64,000 nucleotides of DNA from Pseudacidovorax sp. RU35E (GCF_900156165.1 NZ_FTMY01000008.1:186001-250000), one strand, 5' to 3'; counted from the stretch's first letter, positions 47,979 through 58,555 are shown. The notes: a model not told the origin generated them from the sequence alone. Numbers and translations: made by a program.

Positions 47979-50177
47979 TCATGCGGCGACAGGTTTGGCC
48001 ACCTTGCGGCGCCCCAGGCGGCGCTCGCCGACCAGCAGCTGGATCAGCGCAATGGCCAGCGACATCAGCACGATCAGCACCGTGCAGTACGCCAGCGCCA
48101 CGCCGTAGTCGCCGTTGCCCACGCGGCCGATGATGTAGGTGGTGGCCAGTTCGTTCTCGGCCGTGACCAGGAAGATCACCGCGCTCACCGTGGTCATGGC
48201 CCGCACGAAGCTGTAGACGAGCGCGGCCACCAGCGCCGGCTTGAGCAGCGGCAGCACCACGCGCATGAGCGTCTGCGCGGTGGAGGCGCGCAGCATGAGC
48301 GAGGCCTCGTCCAGCGAACGGTCGAGCTGCTTGAAGGCCGCCGTGCCCGCCCGCACGCCCACGGGCAGGTTGCGGAACATGAAGCACAGCACGATCACCA
48401 GGCCCGTGCCCGTCAGCTCCAGCGGCGGCACGTTGAAGGCCAGGATGTAGCTCACGCCCAGCACCGTGCCCGGAATCGCAAAGGCCAGCAACGCGGCGAA
48501 CTCGAAGGCGCCCTGCCCCTTGAATTCGTTGCGCGCCAGCAGCCAGGCGATCAGCAGGCCCAGCCCCGCGGTGAGCGGCGCCGACAGGCCCGCCAGCTTG
48601 AGCGTGGTCCACAGCGAGTTCCAGGCGGTGCCGGCCCACACCAGACCGAACTGGCCCCACTCCAGCAAGAAGGCCGCGCGGAAGTGTTGCAGGGTGAGCG
48701 TGTAGTCGCGCCCCCAGGTCTGCACGAAGCCACCCGCGAAAGCGAACAGGTACACCACGACGGTGAAGCCGATCCATGGCAGCGCCACGCACTGCACGGT
48801 GCGCAGCACGCCCGTGGGCAGCGGCATGGGCACGCCAGCGTCGCCCTTGCCGCTGACGGTGGTGAAGTTCTGCCGGCCCAGCAGGCCGCGCTGCACTGCG
48901 AACACCAACAGGGCAAAGATGGTCAGCACCCACGCCAGCGACGCGGCACGACCCTGGTCGTACTGCGCGCCCACGATGGCGAAGAAGATGTCGGTGGACA
49001 GCACCGAATACTGCCCACCGACCACCACCGGGTTGCCGAAGTCCGCGATGCTCTCGATGAAGCCCACCAGGAAGGCATTGGCCAGCCCCGGCTTGAGCAG
49101 CGGCAGCGTCACGGTGCGGAAGGTGTGCCAGCGGTCGGCCCGCAGCATCAGCGCCGCCTCTTCCAGGCTGGGCGCGATGCCCTGCACCACGCCGCGCATG
49201 ATCATGAAGGCGATGGGCGTGAAGGCGAAGAGCTGCGCCGTCAGGATGCCCGGCAGGCCGTAGAACCAGCGCGTGGCCGGAATGCCGAACCAGGCTTCGA
49301 GCGCCTGGTTGACCACGCCCGCGCGGCCGAAGAGCAGGATCAGCCCGAGCCCGACGACGAAGGGCGGCGTGATGATGGGCAGCAGGGCCACCACCTTCAG
49401 CGGCGCCTGCAACCGGCGCGCGCCACGCTCGGCCATCAGCGCGATCAGCGTGCCGAGGAAGGTGGTGCCGGCCGCCGTGAGCAGGGCCAGCAGCAGCGTG
49501 TTCCAGGCCACGCCGCAGCTCGTGCCGCCGCCGACGCAGCCCAGGCCCCAGATGCGCTCGGTGAACACCCGCGTGCCGAAGGCGGCGAGTGAAGCATGGC
49601 CGTCCTCGTCGAAGAAGGCCGCCGACAGCGCCTTGCCCACTGGCCAGCCGATGAACATGAGCAGCACCAGCCCACAGCCGACCACGGCCGCGGACACGAA
49701 CAGGTCGCCGCGGAAGAAACCCAGACGCGCCAGGCCGAAGGCGGCCAGCACGACGAGCATCGCGAAGACGACGAAGCCGCCGATGCCGATGCCGAACTGG
49801 TTGACCTGCAACTCGCCGAGCAGGGTGTTGAGTGCGGCGAAGCTCCAGCCGCGCGCGCCGATGGCAAGGCCGGACACGGCGAGCGCCAACGCGCCAAGAC
49901 CGCCGCCCACCAGCCACCAGCGGCCCTGCGCGCGACCGGGCGCCAGGCTCGTGCCGACCATGCAGAGCGCCAGTCCTGCCAGGCCAGCGAAGAGCCACGG
50001 CCGGCCCTGCATGGCCGCCTGCATCAGGCCGTTGGCCGCATCGCCTTCACGCCAGATGCCGGGCAGCGCCTGCCACCAGCTGGTGTCCTGGATCGCATAC
50101 CAGGGCAGAAGCGCATAGGCGACGAGCCCGATCGCGATGCACGACCAGGCCGCCGCGTTCGAACGGAGCGCGCGCAC
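47979..50177 (-). CDS. ABC transporter permease, FbpB-like, two fused permease domains
   Basis: A 732-residue inner-membrane protein with two copies of the binding-protein-dependent permease domain. Conserved EAA-like loops are SLEEAALMLRADRWHTFRTV in the first half and SLDEASLMLRASTAQTLMRV in the second. The first 150 residues add several extra hydrophobic segments. The start is GTG at 50177, directly abutting the stop of the binding protein gene. It exports nothing itself; with the ATPase and binding protein it forms an importer for ferric iron or a small anion. Confidence 0.92.
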   Translation of the reverse strand: MRALRSNAAAWSCIAIGLVAYALLPWYAIQDTSWWQALPGIWREGDAANGLMQAAMQGRPWLFAGLAGLALCMVGTSLAPGRAQGRWWLVGGGLGALALAVSGLAIGARGWSFAALNTLLGELQVNQFGIGIGGFVVFAMLVVLAAFGLARLGFFRGDLFVSAAVVGCGLVLLMFIGWPVGKALSAAFFDEDGHASLAAFGTRVFTERIWGLGCVGGGTSCGVAWNTLLLALLTAAGTTFLGTLIALMAERGARRLQAPLKVVALLPIITPPFVVGLGLILLFGRAGVVNQALEAWFGIPATRWFYGLPGILTAQLFAFTPIAFMIMRGVVQGIAPSLEEAALMLRADRWHTFRTVTLPLLKPGLANAFLVGFIESIADFGNPVVVGGQYSVLSTDIFFAIVGAQYDQGRAASLAWVLTIFALLVFAVQRGLLGRQNFTTVSGKGDAGVPMPLPTGVLRTVQCVALPWIGFTVVVYLFAFAGGFVQTWGRDYTLTLQHFRAAFLLEWGQFGLVWAGTAWNSLWTTLKLAGLSAPLTAGLGLLIAWLLARNEFKGQGAFEFAALLAFAIPGTVLGVSYILAFNVPPLELTGTGLVIVLCFMFRNLPVGVRAGTAAFKQLDRSLDEASLMLRASTAQTLMRVVLPLLKPALVAALVYSFVRAMTTVSAVIFLVTAENELATTYIIGRVGNGDYGVALAYCTVLIVLMSLAIALIQLLVGERRLGRRKVAKPVAA

Positions 50178-51209
50178 TCAGCGGGGCAGCGAGTTGACTT
50201 CTTTTTCCCAGCGGGCGATCAGGCGTCGCCGCTCGGCGCTGGCGCCGTAGGTCTTGTAGTCGTAGTTGATCAGCTTGATCTTCTTGAAGTCGGGCACGTT
50301 CGGGTCGACCACCGTGGCCTTGTTCGACGGCAACTGGTACTGCTTGGCCGCCGCGCCAAAGGCCTGCGCCTGGGGCGTCAGCGCCCATTCGTAGAACTTC
50401 TTGGCCTGCTCCAGGTTGCGGGCGCCCTTCACGATGCTCATGGAGCCGATCTCGGCGCCGGTGCCTTCGGAAGGCGTCACCGTCTCGACCGGGAAGCCCT
50501 GCATCTTCTCTTGCGGCGCGTCGTGCACGAAGCTGATCGACACCGCCGTCTCGCCGCGCGCCACCGCCTTGATGGGGCCGGTGCCCGAGCGGGTGTAGGT
50601 CGACACGTTCTTGTGCAGGCCCTTGAGGTACTCGAAGGCCTTGTCCTCGCCCATGAGCTGCACCAGCGTGGCGATCATGGTGTAGGCCGTGCCGCTCGAC
50701 GCCGGGTTGGCCACCTGGATGTCGCCCTTGTACTCGGGCTTGAGCAGGTCGGCCCAGCTGCGCGGCACTGGCAGCTTCTTCTTGGCCAGCAGCTCGGTGT
50801 TGTAGCCGAAGCCCAGCGGGCCCGAATAGATGCCCACCGTGCGGTAGCCCGACTGCTGTGCCTGCTGCTGCGCCCAGGGATACAGCTGCGTGAGCGTGGG
50901 CGACTTGTATTCCAGCGTGAGGTTCTGCTCGGCGGCCTGCAGGTGCGGATCGCCCGTGCCGCCGAACCAGACGTCGGTCTTGGGGTTGTCGCGCTCGGCG
51001 ATCAACTGGGCCAGCGCCTCGCCTGAGCCCTTGAGCGCCAGGTTGATCTTCACGCCCGTGGTGCGCGCATAGACGGTGGCGATCATGTTGCACCAGTCGG
51101 CCTGAACGGAGCAGATGACATTGACCTGCTGGGCACTGGCGGCCGACGCGGCCGTGGCGAGGGCCGCCGCCAGGACGGCGCGGCGAAGGATCTGTTGTTG
51201 TCGGGGCAT
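50178..51209 (-). CDS. ABC transporter substrate-binding protein, FbpA-like
   Basis: A 343-residue periplasmic protein with signal MPRQQQILRRAVLAAALATA ending near ASAQQ. VNVICSVQADWCNMIATVYA and GSGEALAQLIAERDNPKTDV match the FbpA/PhnS-like fold. TDVWFGGTGDPHLQAAEQNL is the ligand loop; the tandem tyrosines that bind iron in FbpA are not obvious, so a non-iron ligand such as a phosphonate is possible. First gene of the importer operon. Confidence 0.88.
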   Translation of the reverse strand: MPRQQQILRRAVLAAALATAASAASAQQVNVICSVQADWCNMIATVYARTTGVKINLALKGSGEALAQLIAERDNPKTDVWFGGTGDPHLQAAEQNLTLEYKSPTLTQLYPWAQQQAQQSGYRTVGIYSGPLGFGYNTELLAKKKLPVPRSWADLLKPEYKGDIQVANPASSGTAYTMIATLVQLMGEDKAFEYLKGLHKNVSTYTRSGTGPIKAVARGETAVSISFVHDAPQEKMQGFPVETVTPSEGTGAEIGSMSIVKGARNLEQAKKFYEWALTPQAQAFGAAAKQYQLPSNKATVVDPNVPDFKKIKLINYDYKTYGASAERRRLIARWEKEVNSLPR

Positions 51210-51326
51210 CTTGATTCCGGAAAGAGAGGGGCCCGGCGTCGCCGGACCGGTCGCCGACCATACGCCCCCGACCTGCCGCCGTCATCGGTGGAACTACCGC
51301 TGGCGCGGTGCCCCGCTCTCAACGGA

Positions 51327-52367
51327 TCAGATGCGCCCCTCTTCGACCGCGTGGCAGGCCACGCGCACGCCGCCGATGGACAGCAGCGCCGGCCGCTCGG
51401 CCGAGCAGCGCGCGTTGGCGTGCGGGCAGCGCGGATGGAAGGCGCAGCCCGTGGGCGGATTGAGCGGGTTGGGCACCTCGCCCTGCACCGGCGTGCGCGA
51501 GCGACCGGTGGCATGCATCTGCGGGATCGCGTCCAGCAGCATGCGCGTGTAGGGATGGCGCGGCTGCGCGAAGAGCTGCGCCTTGTCCGCCAGCTCGACC
51601 AGCCGGCCCAGGTACATCACGCCCACCTGGTCGCTCACATGCCGCACCACCGCGAGGTTGTGCGAGATGAACAGGTAGGTCAGCCCGCGCTCGCGCTGCA
51701 GGTCCTTCATGATGTTGAGCACCTGGGCCTGCACGCTCACGTCCAGGGCCGAGGTGGGCTCGTCGCAGACCAGGAACTCGGGCGCCGTGGCCAGCGCCCG
51801 TGCGATGGAGATGCGCTGGCGTTGCCCGCCCGAGAACTGGTGCGGGTACTTGACCATGTCGAGCGGCGACAGGCCCACCGAACGCAGCAGCTCGCCCACG
51901 CGCTCGCGCACCCCCGCCTTCTCGCGCAGGATGCCGTGCTCGCGCAGCGGCTCGGCAATGATGTCCTCGACCACCCAGCGCGGATTGAGGCTGGCGTACG
52001 GGTCTTGGAAGATCATCTGGATGCGCCGGCGCAGCTGCCGGCCGGCAGCCGTGCGGTAGGCCGCATGCGCATCCTGGCCGTCGAAGCTCATGCCCCCGCG
52101 CGTGGGCTCATACAAGCCCACCAGCAGGCGCGCCACGGTGCTCTTGCCGCAGCCCGATTCGCCCACCAGCGCCAGCGTCTTGCCGCGCTCGATCTCGAAG
52201 CTCACGCCGTCCACGGCGTGCAGCAGGGTGCGGGGCTTGCGCTCCAGCACGCGGTTGAGCCAGGGTGCCGACACGTCGAAGGTGCGGGCCAGGTCATGGG
52301 CGACGACCAGCGGCGCCGTCGCCGCTGTCGCTCCTTGGGGGCCAGAAGAAGCCGGCACGGCACTCAT
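51327..52367 (-). CDS. Dipeptide/oligopeptide ABC transporter ATP-binding protein, DppF type
   Basis: A 346-residue ATPase. Walker [10 protein letters not shown], signature [15 protein letters not shown], Walker [15 protein letters not shown], and the C-terminal oligopeptide block with [14 protein letters not shown], a Cys-rich motif of this class. It is the last gene of the seven-gene peptide operon. ATG 52367 overlaps the DppD-type stop in ATGA. The long upstream open frame is a shadow of that gene. Confidence 0.94.
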   Translation of the reverse strand: MSAVPASSGPQGATAATAPLVVAHDLARTFDVSAPWLNRVLERKPRTLLHAVDGVSFEIERGKTLALVGESGCGKSTVARLLVGLYEPTRGGMSFDGQDAHAAYRTAAGRQLRRRIQMIFQDPYASLNPRWVVEDIIAEPLREHGILREKAGVRERVGELLRSVGLSPLDMVKYPHQFSGGQRQRISIARALATAPEFLVCDEPTSALDVSVQAQVLNIMKDLQRERGLTYLFISHNLAVVRHVSDQVGVMYLGRLVELADKAQLFAQPRHPYTRMLLDAIPQMHATGRSRTPVQGEVPNPLNPPTGCAFHPRCPHANARCSAERPALLSIGGVRVACHAVEEGRI

Positions 52368-53434
52368 TCGTCGATCTCCTGGACAGGCGTGGCGGCGTCG
52401 GGCCCCGCACGTTCGCCTTGCGCCATCGCGGCGGCATGTTCGGCGGCCAGGCGGTCGTGGCCGCGGTGCGGATCGGCTGCGTCGTGCAGCCAGCAGGCGG
52501 CACGCGTGGCGCCAGCGGGCATCAGTTCGGGCCGTTCCTGCAGGCAGCGGTCGAACACGCGCGGGCAGCGCGGGTTGTAGGCACAACCCTTGGGAATGGC
52601 ATTGAGGCGCGGCATCGCGCCGTTGATCTGGTTCAGGCGCTCGCGGTCGCTGTCCATTTCAGGGATCGACGCCATCAGCCCACCCGTGTAGGGATGCGCG
52701 GGCTGGTGGATCACCTCGTGCACCGGCCCGATCTCGGCGATGCGGCCGGCGTACATCACGGCCACGCGATCGCAGGTCTCGGCGATCACGCCCATGTCGT
52801 GGGTGATGAGCATCACGGCCGCGCCGCGCTCGCGGCACAGGCGCTTGAGCAGCTGGATGATCTGCGCCTGGATCGACACATCCAGCGCGGTGGTGGGCTC
52901 GTCGGCCACGATCAGCTGCGGCTCGGCCGCCAAGGCCAGGGCGATCACCACCCGCTGGCGCATGCCGCCGGAGAACTGGTGCGGGTAGTGGTCGATGCGC
53001 TGCTCGGCCGCCGGGATGCCCGTGTCCTGCAGCAGCGCGATGGCGCGCCGCCGAGCCTCGGCCTCGTTGACGGGCAGGTGCGCGCGGATGGTCTCGATGA
53101 GCTGGCGGCCCACGGTGTAGAGCGGGTTCAGCGAGGTGAGCGGGTCCTGGAAGATCGCACCGATCTTCCGGCCACGGATGTGGCGCATCTTCTCGTAGCC
53201 GAGGTTGTCGATGCGCTGCCCCTGCAGCAGGATCTGCCCACTGGCGACGCGGCCCGGTGGCTCCAGCAAACCGATGATGGCTGCGCCGGTGAGCGACTTG
53301 CCGGCGCCCGACTCGCCCACCACGCCCAGGATCTCACCGGGCGCGATGTCGAAGGAGATGTCGTCCAGCGCCCGCAGCGTGCCGCGGCGGCCGGGGAATT
53401 CGACGACGAGGTTCTTGACCTGAAGAAGGCTCAT
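52364..53434 (-). CDS. Dipeptide/oligopeptide ABC transporter ATP-binding protein, DppD type
   Basis: A 356-residue ATPase. Walker [10 protein letters not shown], signature [15 protein letters not shown], Walker [15 protein letters not shown], and the C-terminal [14 protein letters not shown]. Its C-terminus after this block is about 50 residues longer than usual. It follows the DppC-type permease by 17 bases and overlaps the DppF-type gene by 4. Confidence 0.94.
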   Translation of the reverse strand: MSLLQVKNLVVEFPGRRGTLRALDDISFDIAPGEILGVVGESGAGKSLTGAAIIGLLEPPGRVASGQILLQGQRIDNLGYEKMRHIRGRKIGAIFQDPLTSLNPLYTVGRQLIETIRAHLPVNEAEARRRAIALLQDTGIPAAEQRIDHYPHQFSGGMRQRVVIALALAAEPQLIVADEPTTALDVSIQAQIIQLLKRLCRERGAAVMLITHDMGVIAETCDRVAVMYAGRIAEIGPVHEVIHQPAHPYTGGLMASIPEMDSDRERLNQINGAMPRLNAIPKGCAYNPRCPRVFDRCLQERPELMPAGATRAACWLHDAADPHRGHDRLAAEHAAAMAQGERAGPDAATPVQEIDE

Positions 53435-53451
53435 GGCGATATGTCCTTCTC

Positions 53452-54363
53452 TCATCGCAGTCGGGGGTTGAGCGCGTCGCGCAGCCAATCGCCCAGCAGG
53501 TTCACCGACAGCGCGATCAGCACCAGCATGGCGCCCGGAAAGACGGTGATCCACCACTCACCCGAGAACAGGTAGTCGTTGCCCACACGGATCAGCGTGC
53601 CCAGCGACGGCGAGGTGGGCGGCACGCCCACGCCCAGAAAGCTCAGCGTGGCCTCGGTGATGATGGCCGTGGCCACCTGGATGGTGGCCAGCACCAGCAC
53701 CGGCCCGGTCACGTTGGGCAGCACATGGCGCAGCATGATGCGCAGCGGCGCCACGCCGGTGACGCGTGCGGCCTGTACGTATTCCTTGCTGCGCTCCACC
53801 AGCGTGGAGCCGCGCACCGTGCGCGCGTATTGCACCCAGCCCGTGAGCGAGATCGAGATGATGAGCACGCCGAAGGCCAGCGACTCGTGCGCATTGGGAA
53901 AGAGCGCGCGGCCCACGCCCGCGATCAGCAACGCGACCAGGATGGGCGGAAAGGACAGCATCACGTCGCACAGCCGCATCAGGAAGGCGTCGAGCCAGCC
54001 ACCGAGGAAGCCAGCGAGCAGGCCCATCAGCACGCCCACCACCACGGACAGGATGACGGAGACGACGCCCACCACCAGCGAAATGCGCGCGCCGTAGATC
54101 AGCGCCGAAAGGATGTCCCGGCCCTGGTCGTCGGTGCCCAGCAGGTACTTGCCGGTGCCGCCTTCGCTCCAGGCCGGCGGCAGGCGCGCATCACCCAGCT
54201 CGAGCGAGGCGAGATCGAAGGGGTTGTGCGGCGCCACCCAGCCGGCGAACACCGAGCAGAAGATGCAGACAAAGGCGATCACCGCCGCCGTGACGGCCAC
54301 GGGCGAGGTCCTGAAACTGTGGCCGACATCGCTGTCGAGCCAACGGAGGAGCGTGTTCTTCAT
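53452..54363 (-). CDS. Dipeptide ABC transporter permease, DppC type
   Basis: A 303-residue permease with about six helices. GTDDQGRDILSALIYGARIS is the DppC hallmark, and the EAA-like loop is YVQAARVTGVAPLRIMLRHV. I use ATG 54363; a GTG three codons upstream is an alternative. It is 145 bases downstream of the first binding protein gene (54509), in the same direction. Confidence 0.92.
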   Translation of the reverse strand: MKNTLLRWLDSDVGHSFRTSPVAVTAAVIAFVCIFCSVFAGWVAPHNPFDLASLELGDARLPPAWSEGGTGKYLLGTDDQGRDILSALIYGARISLVVGVVSVILSVVVGVLMGLLAGFLGGWLDAFLMRLCDVMLSFPPILVALLIAGVGRALFPNAHESLAFGVLIISISLTGWVQYARTVRGSTLVERSKEYVQAARVTGVAPLRIMLRHVLPNVTGPVLVLATIQVATAIITEATLSFLGVGVPPTSPSLGTLIRVGNDYLFSGEWWITVFPGAMLVLIALSVNLLGDWLRDALNPRLR

Positions 54364-54508
54364 CGGGGACACAGGTTATGGGCGCCGTTCGACACGGCAC
54401 CCGGACGCATGCGAAGCGAAACGCATGCCGCCCCGGCCGCCGAGGTGCGCGGCCAAGGACGGCGTGGGCATGGCACTCGGCGCGATTGCCGTGCTCACGC
54501 CCGGTGGG

Positions 54509-56083
54509 TCACTTGATGCTGATCCACTTGAAGGGCATGAAGTTGTCGGCACGCTGCGTCAGCGACACCTTCTTGCTCACGCCCCAGGCCAGCGACTGCT
54601 GATGCAGCGGCAGGTGGCCGATGTCGTCGGTGTGGATCTTGAAGGCTTGCTCGATCAAGCCCTGGCGCTTGCCCTTGTCGGTCTCCGACTTGATCTGGCC
54701 GATCAGTTCGTCGAGCTTGGGGTTGCAGTAGGCACCCAGGTTGAACTGGCCGCTGCCGTCCTTGTCGTTGGGGCAACGCATCAGCGCATCCAGCGCGTTG
54801 TGCGCATCGTAGGTGGTGGGCGTCCAGCCCAGCAGGTAGAAGCTGGTGTCGCGGCGCAGGATCTTGGGGAAGTAGGTGCCCTTGGTCTCGGCCGCGAGGT
54901 TGACCTTGACGCCGATGCGCGCCAGATTGGCCGCCACCGCCTGGCAGACCTGCGCGTCGTTGACGTAGCGGTCATTGGGGCAGTTCATGGTCACTTCGAA
55001 GCCGCTCGGATAGCCGGCATCTGCCAGCAGCTTCTTGGCGGCGTCGGCGTCGTAGGGCAGTCGCTTGTCCTGCGCTTCGGTCCAGCCGTTGATGCCGGGG
55101 CCGACCATCAGCGCCGTGGGCCGGGAGGCGCCACGCATCACCGTGCGCTGGATGCCGTTGATGTCGATGGCCTGGTAGAAGGCCTGGCGCACGCGCTTGT
55201 CCTTGAAGGGGTTCTTGCCCTTCACGCTGGAGTACAGCAGTTCGTCGCGCTTCTGGTCCATGCCCAGGAAGATGGTGCGAAGCTCGGGGCCGACCACCAC
55301 GCGCGCACTCGGGCTCGCGTTGATGCGGGCGATGTCCTGGACGGGCACCGGCTCCATCACGTCGACCTCGCCCGAGACCAGCGCTGCGACGCGCGTGGCG
55401 GGGTTGGCGATGGGCGTGAAGATCACCTCCTGCGCATTGCCTTCGATCTTGCCCCAGTAGTTCATGTTGCGCACGAACACCGTTCGCACGTTGGGCTGGC
55501 GCTCGCGCACGCGGAAGGGGCCGGTGCCGTTGGCCTTGAACGAGGCCGTGTTCTCGATGCCCTTTCGTCGATCGACGGGCTTCTCGGCCTTGTTCTCCTC
55601 GCACCACTTCTTGCTCATGATGGCGAGGTCGGACAGCACGTCCGGCAGGATGGGGAACGGGCCCTTGGTGACGATGTCGATCGTGTGGTCGTTGACCTTG
55701 CGCACCTCCTGGATGTCGTTGACCTTGGCCTTCACGTCGGAGCCGTCGCCCCCAGCGCGGGCGATGCTGAAGATCACGTCGTCGGCGGTGAAGGGCGTGC
55801 CGTCATGGAAGGTGACGCCCTTGCGCAGTTCGAATCGCCAGGTATCGGGCGCGGTCTGCTTCCACGAGGTGGCCAGCGCCGGCGCCAGGCTCAGGTCCTT
55901 GTTGCGGTCGGTCAGACCTTCATAGACGTTCAGGTCCACCGACAGCTGAAGCGATTCATTGAGCGAATGCGGGTCCAGCGACAGCGCGTCGCCCTGGTTG
56001 GCGATGCGCACCGTCTGGGCACTGGCGATCAGACTGGCCGCAGCCAGCACGGCCGCGACGGCGGCTTTTTTCTTGAAGCTCAT
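54509..56083 (-). CDS. Peptide ABC transporter substrate-binding protein (SBP 1)
   Basis: A 524-residue family 5 periplasmic binding protein. Signal peptide MSFKKKAAVAAVLAAASLIA cleaves near SAQ. SLDPHSLNESLQLSVDLNVY is the usual N-terminal block, and WRFELRKGVTFHDGTPFTAD follows. GAGGAG lies 8 bases before the ATG. It is clearly related to SBP 2 at 58684 (shared blocks RTIFLGMDQ-RDEL, KGKNP-KD-RVR-A-YQAIDIN and LLGWTPT / MLGWGVP), so the operon holds a duplicated binding protein. Confidence 0.93.
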   Translation of the reverse strand: MSFKKKAAVAAVLAAASLIASAQTVRIANQGDALSLDPHSLNESLQLSVDLNVYEGLTDRNKDLSLAPALATSWKQTAPDTWRFELRKGVTFHDGTPFTADDVIFSIARAGGDGSDVKAKVNDIQEVRKVNDHTIDIVTKGPFPILPDVLSDLAIMSKKWCEENKAEKPVDRRKGIENTASFKANGTGPFRVRERQPNVRTVFVRNMNYWGKIEGNAQEVIFTPIANPATRVAALVSGEVDVMEPVPVQDIARINASPSARVVVGPELRTIFLGMDQKRDELLYSSVKGKNPFKDKRVRQAFYQAIDINGIQRTVMRGASRPTALMVGPGINGWTEAQDKRLPYDADAAKKLLADAGYPSGFEVTMNCPNDRYVNDAQVCQAVAANLARIGVKVNLAAETKGTYFPKILRRDTSFYLLGWTPTTYDAHNALDALMRCPNDKDGSGQFNLGAYCNPKLDELIGQIKSETDKGKRQGLIEQAFKIHTDDIGHLPLHQQSLAWGVSKKVSLTQRADNFMPFKWISIK

Positions 56084-56123
56084 GGAATCTCTCCTCGGGT
56101 TGGTCAAGGCTCGGGACGATCGG

Positions 56124-57407
56124 TCATGGCGCCGCGGTGGCGGCCCCGTGGGATGAGGCGGCGCGGGTGGCACCGACCTCGGCGCCCGGGCCGGCTTCAC
56201 CGGCCAGGGGCATGCCCTGCTCCACCAGGCCCGCGTGCAACGCGGCGCCCAGCGGCAGGATGTCATCGTTGAAGTCGTAACGGCTGTTGTGCAGGAAGGC
56301 GCCGCCGCGCGCATCCTGGCCGATGCGCAGGTAGGCACCCGCCTTCTTCTGCAACATGAAGGAGAAGTCCTCGGCACCCATGCTCGGCTCGAGGTGACGA
56401 TCCACATTGCCCTCGCCCACGATGGCAGCCGCCACGTCGGCGGCGAACTGGGCCTCGGGCGCAGTGTTGATGGTTGCGGGGTAGATGCGCTCGTAGCTGA
56501 GTTCCGCCGTGGCACCGAAGGCGGCGGCCACCTGCGTGCAAAGCTCGCGCAGGCGCTGCTCGACCTGGACCTGCACGCGCGAGTTGAAGGTGCGCACCGT
56601 GCCCACCAGCGTGGCGGTTCCGGGGATGACGCTGAAGGCGTCGAGGTCGCCCGCCTGCACGGCGCACAGGCTGACCACGGCGGCGTCGATGGGACGGACG
56701 GTGCGGGACGCGATGGTCTGCGCGGCCGTGATGATGTGCGCAGCCACCACCACCGGATCGACCGTCAGGTAGGCATGCGCGCCATGGCCGCCCTTGCCCG
56801 TGATGCGGATCGTGATGCGGTCGGCCGCCGCCATCATGGCGCCGCGGTTGATGCCGATGGTGCCGGCGGGCAGCGCCGGCCAGTTGTGCATGGCGTAGAC
56901 GGCATCGACGGGAAAGCGATCGAACAGGCCGTCCTCGATCATCACGCGGGCGCCGGCGAAGCCCTCTTCACCGGGCTGGAAGATCAGCACTGCAGTGCCG
57001 TCGAAGTTGCGCGTCTCGGCGAGGTAGCGGGCCGCGCCAACCAGCATGGCCGTATGGCCGTCGTGACCGCAGCCGTGCATCAGGCCCGACTTCGCGGAGC
57101 ACCAGGGCAGCTCGTTGTCCTCCTTGATCGGCAGCGCGTCCATGTCGGCGCGCAGGCCGATCATGCGGCGACTGGCGGTGGAACGACCGCGGATGATCCC
57201 GACCACGCCAGTCTTGCCGATGCCCGTGTGGATCTCGTCCACACCGCAGGCCTGCAGCGCGGCCTTGACCCGTCCGGCGGTGTAGACCTCTTCGAAGCCC
57301 AGTTCCGGGTTCGCATGCAGGTCGCGTCGCAGGACAGTGAGTTCGGGATGGAAACGGGCGATGTGCTCGAAGGCGCGGCCGTTCGCGTACAGACGTTGTG
57401 TGTTCAT
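56124..57407 (-). CDS. M20-family amidohydrolase (hippurate hydrolase-like)
   Basis: A 427-residue metal-dependent amidohydrolase. RRDLHANPELGFEE is the N-terminal signature, GLRADMDALPI and MHGCGHDGHTAMLVGAA hold the metal ligands, FQPGEEGFAGARVMIEDG the catalytic Glu pair, and HNWPALPAGTIG follows. The C-terminal 25 residues are low complexity. Family members cleave N-acyl amino acids, hippurate or peptides. Its place inside the peptide importer operon suggests it hydrolyzes the imported compound. Start ATG 57407. Confidence 0.91.
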   Translation of the reverse strand: MNTQRLYANGRAFEHIARFHPELTVLRRDLHANPELGFEEVYTAGRVKAALQACGVDEIHTGIGKTGVVGIIRGRSTASRRMIGLRADMDALPIKEDNELPWCSAKSGLMHGCGHDGHTAMLVGAARYLAETRNFDGTAVLIFQPGEEGFAGARVMIEDGLFDRFPVDAVYAMHNWPALPAGTIGINRGAMMAAADRITIRITGKGGHGAHAYLTVDPVVVAAHIITAAQTIASRTVRPIDAAVVSLCAVQAGDLDAFSVIPGTATLVGTVRTFNSRVQVQVEQRLRELCTQVAAAFGATAELSYERIYPATINTAPEAQFAADVAAAIVGEGNVDRHLEPSMGAEDFSFMLQKKAGAYLRIGQDARGGAFLHNSRYDFNDDILPLGAALHAGLVEQGMPLAGEAGPGAEVGATRAASSHGAATAAP

Positions 57408-57450
57408 GGCTGAGGGATCGCTGCGCGGCAAAAGGGTTCGCGCGGCTCGA

Positions 57451-58431
57451 TCAGTGGCCGCCCGCCTTGCCTACACGCAGCCGCGGATCGACGGCGAAAT
57501 AAAGCAGGTCCACGACCAGGTTGATCACGACGAAGATCAACGCGATCAGGCACAGGTAGGCCGCCATCACCGGAATGTCGGCGAAAGTCACGGCCTGGAT
57601 GAAGAGCAGGCCCATGCCGGGCCACTGGAACACGGTCTCGGTGATGATGGCGAAGGCGATCAGGCCGCCCAGCTGCAGCCCGGTGATGGTCATCACCGGC
57701 ACCAGCGTGTTCTTGAGCGCGTGGCCGAAGTGGATCGCGCGGTTGGACAGGCCCCGTGCCCGCGCGAACTTGATGTAGTCGGTGCGCAGCACCTCGAGCA
57801 TCTCGGCGCGCACCAACCGCATGATCAGCGTCAACTGGAAGATGGCCAGCGTGACGGCCGGCAGCACCAGGTGGTGCCAGCCGTCCAGCGTGAGCAACCC
57901 GGTGCGCCACCAGCCGATCTGCACGATGTCGCCGCGGCCGAAGCTGGGGAACCAGCCCAGGTGCACCGCGAACACCAGGATCAGCAGGATGCCGATCAGG
58001 AAGGTGGGCAGCGACACACCCAGCAGCGACAACGTCATGAACAGCTGGCTCATGAAGCTGCCCCGCCGCAGGGCTGCATAGACACCCATCGGAATGCCCA
58101 GCAGCAACGCAAGACCTGCCGCCACGATCGCCAGCTCGAGCGTGGCAGGAAAGCGCTCCGCAATCAGGCTGGAAACCTTGGCCCCCTGGCGCAGGCTCAG
58201 GCCGAACTCACCCTGCGCGGCATTGAGCAGGAAGTGCCAGTACTGGACGAAGAAGGGCTTGTCGAGGCCGAGCGCGGAGCGCAGCTCGCGGATCTGGTCG
58301 GGCGTTGCATCCTGCCCCAGAAGGAAGACCACCGGGTCGCCCACGTACTGGAAGAGCAGGAAGGCGATGAAGGCCACCGCCACCATGACGATGACGGCCT
58401 GGATCAGGCGGCGCAGAACGAAGGCGAGCAT
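57451..58431 (-). CDS. Dipeptide ABC transporter permease, DppB type
   Basis: A 326-residue permease with about six helices. MLAFVLRRLIQAVIVMVAVA is the usual DppB N-terminus, and the EAA loop reads YIKFARARGLSNRAIHFGHA. GAGGAA lies 10 bases before ATG 58431. The longer open frame upstream passes through repeat sequence and is not coding. It is separated from SBP 2 by a 252-base gap with strong hairpins. Confidence 0.93.
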   Translation of the reverse strand: MLAFVLRRLIQAVIVMVAVAFIAFLLFQYVGDPVVFLLGQDATPDQIRELRSALGLDKPFFVQYWHFLLNAAQGEFGLSLRQGAKVSSLIAERFPATLELAIVAAGLALLLGIPMGVYAALRRGSFMSQLFMTLSLLGVSLPTFLIGILLILVFAVHLGWFPSFGRGDIVQIGWWRTGLLTLDGWHHLVLPAVTLAIFQLTLIMRLVRAEMLEVLRTDYIKFARARGLSNRAIHFGHALKNTLVPVMTITGLQLGGLIAFAIITETVFQWPGMGLLFIQAVTFADIPVMAAYLCLIALIFVVINLVVDLLYFAVDPRLRVGKAGGH

Positions 58432-58555
58432 GCGTGGGGAAATTCCTCGAAGCAGGATGCAGAGCAAAGGACATGCCCAGGCTGCATACCCGGCCCGCGC
58501 GAGCATAAGACCAAATGGACGAAGCCTGCCCCGTTTTGGTTCATGGAAAGCACTA

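Noticed and set aside
51210..51326. GC hairpin between the FbpA-like gene and the DppF-type gene as a terminator
   Set aside because: A stem ACCGC/GCGGT is visible but lacks a T run; left uncalled.
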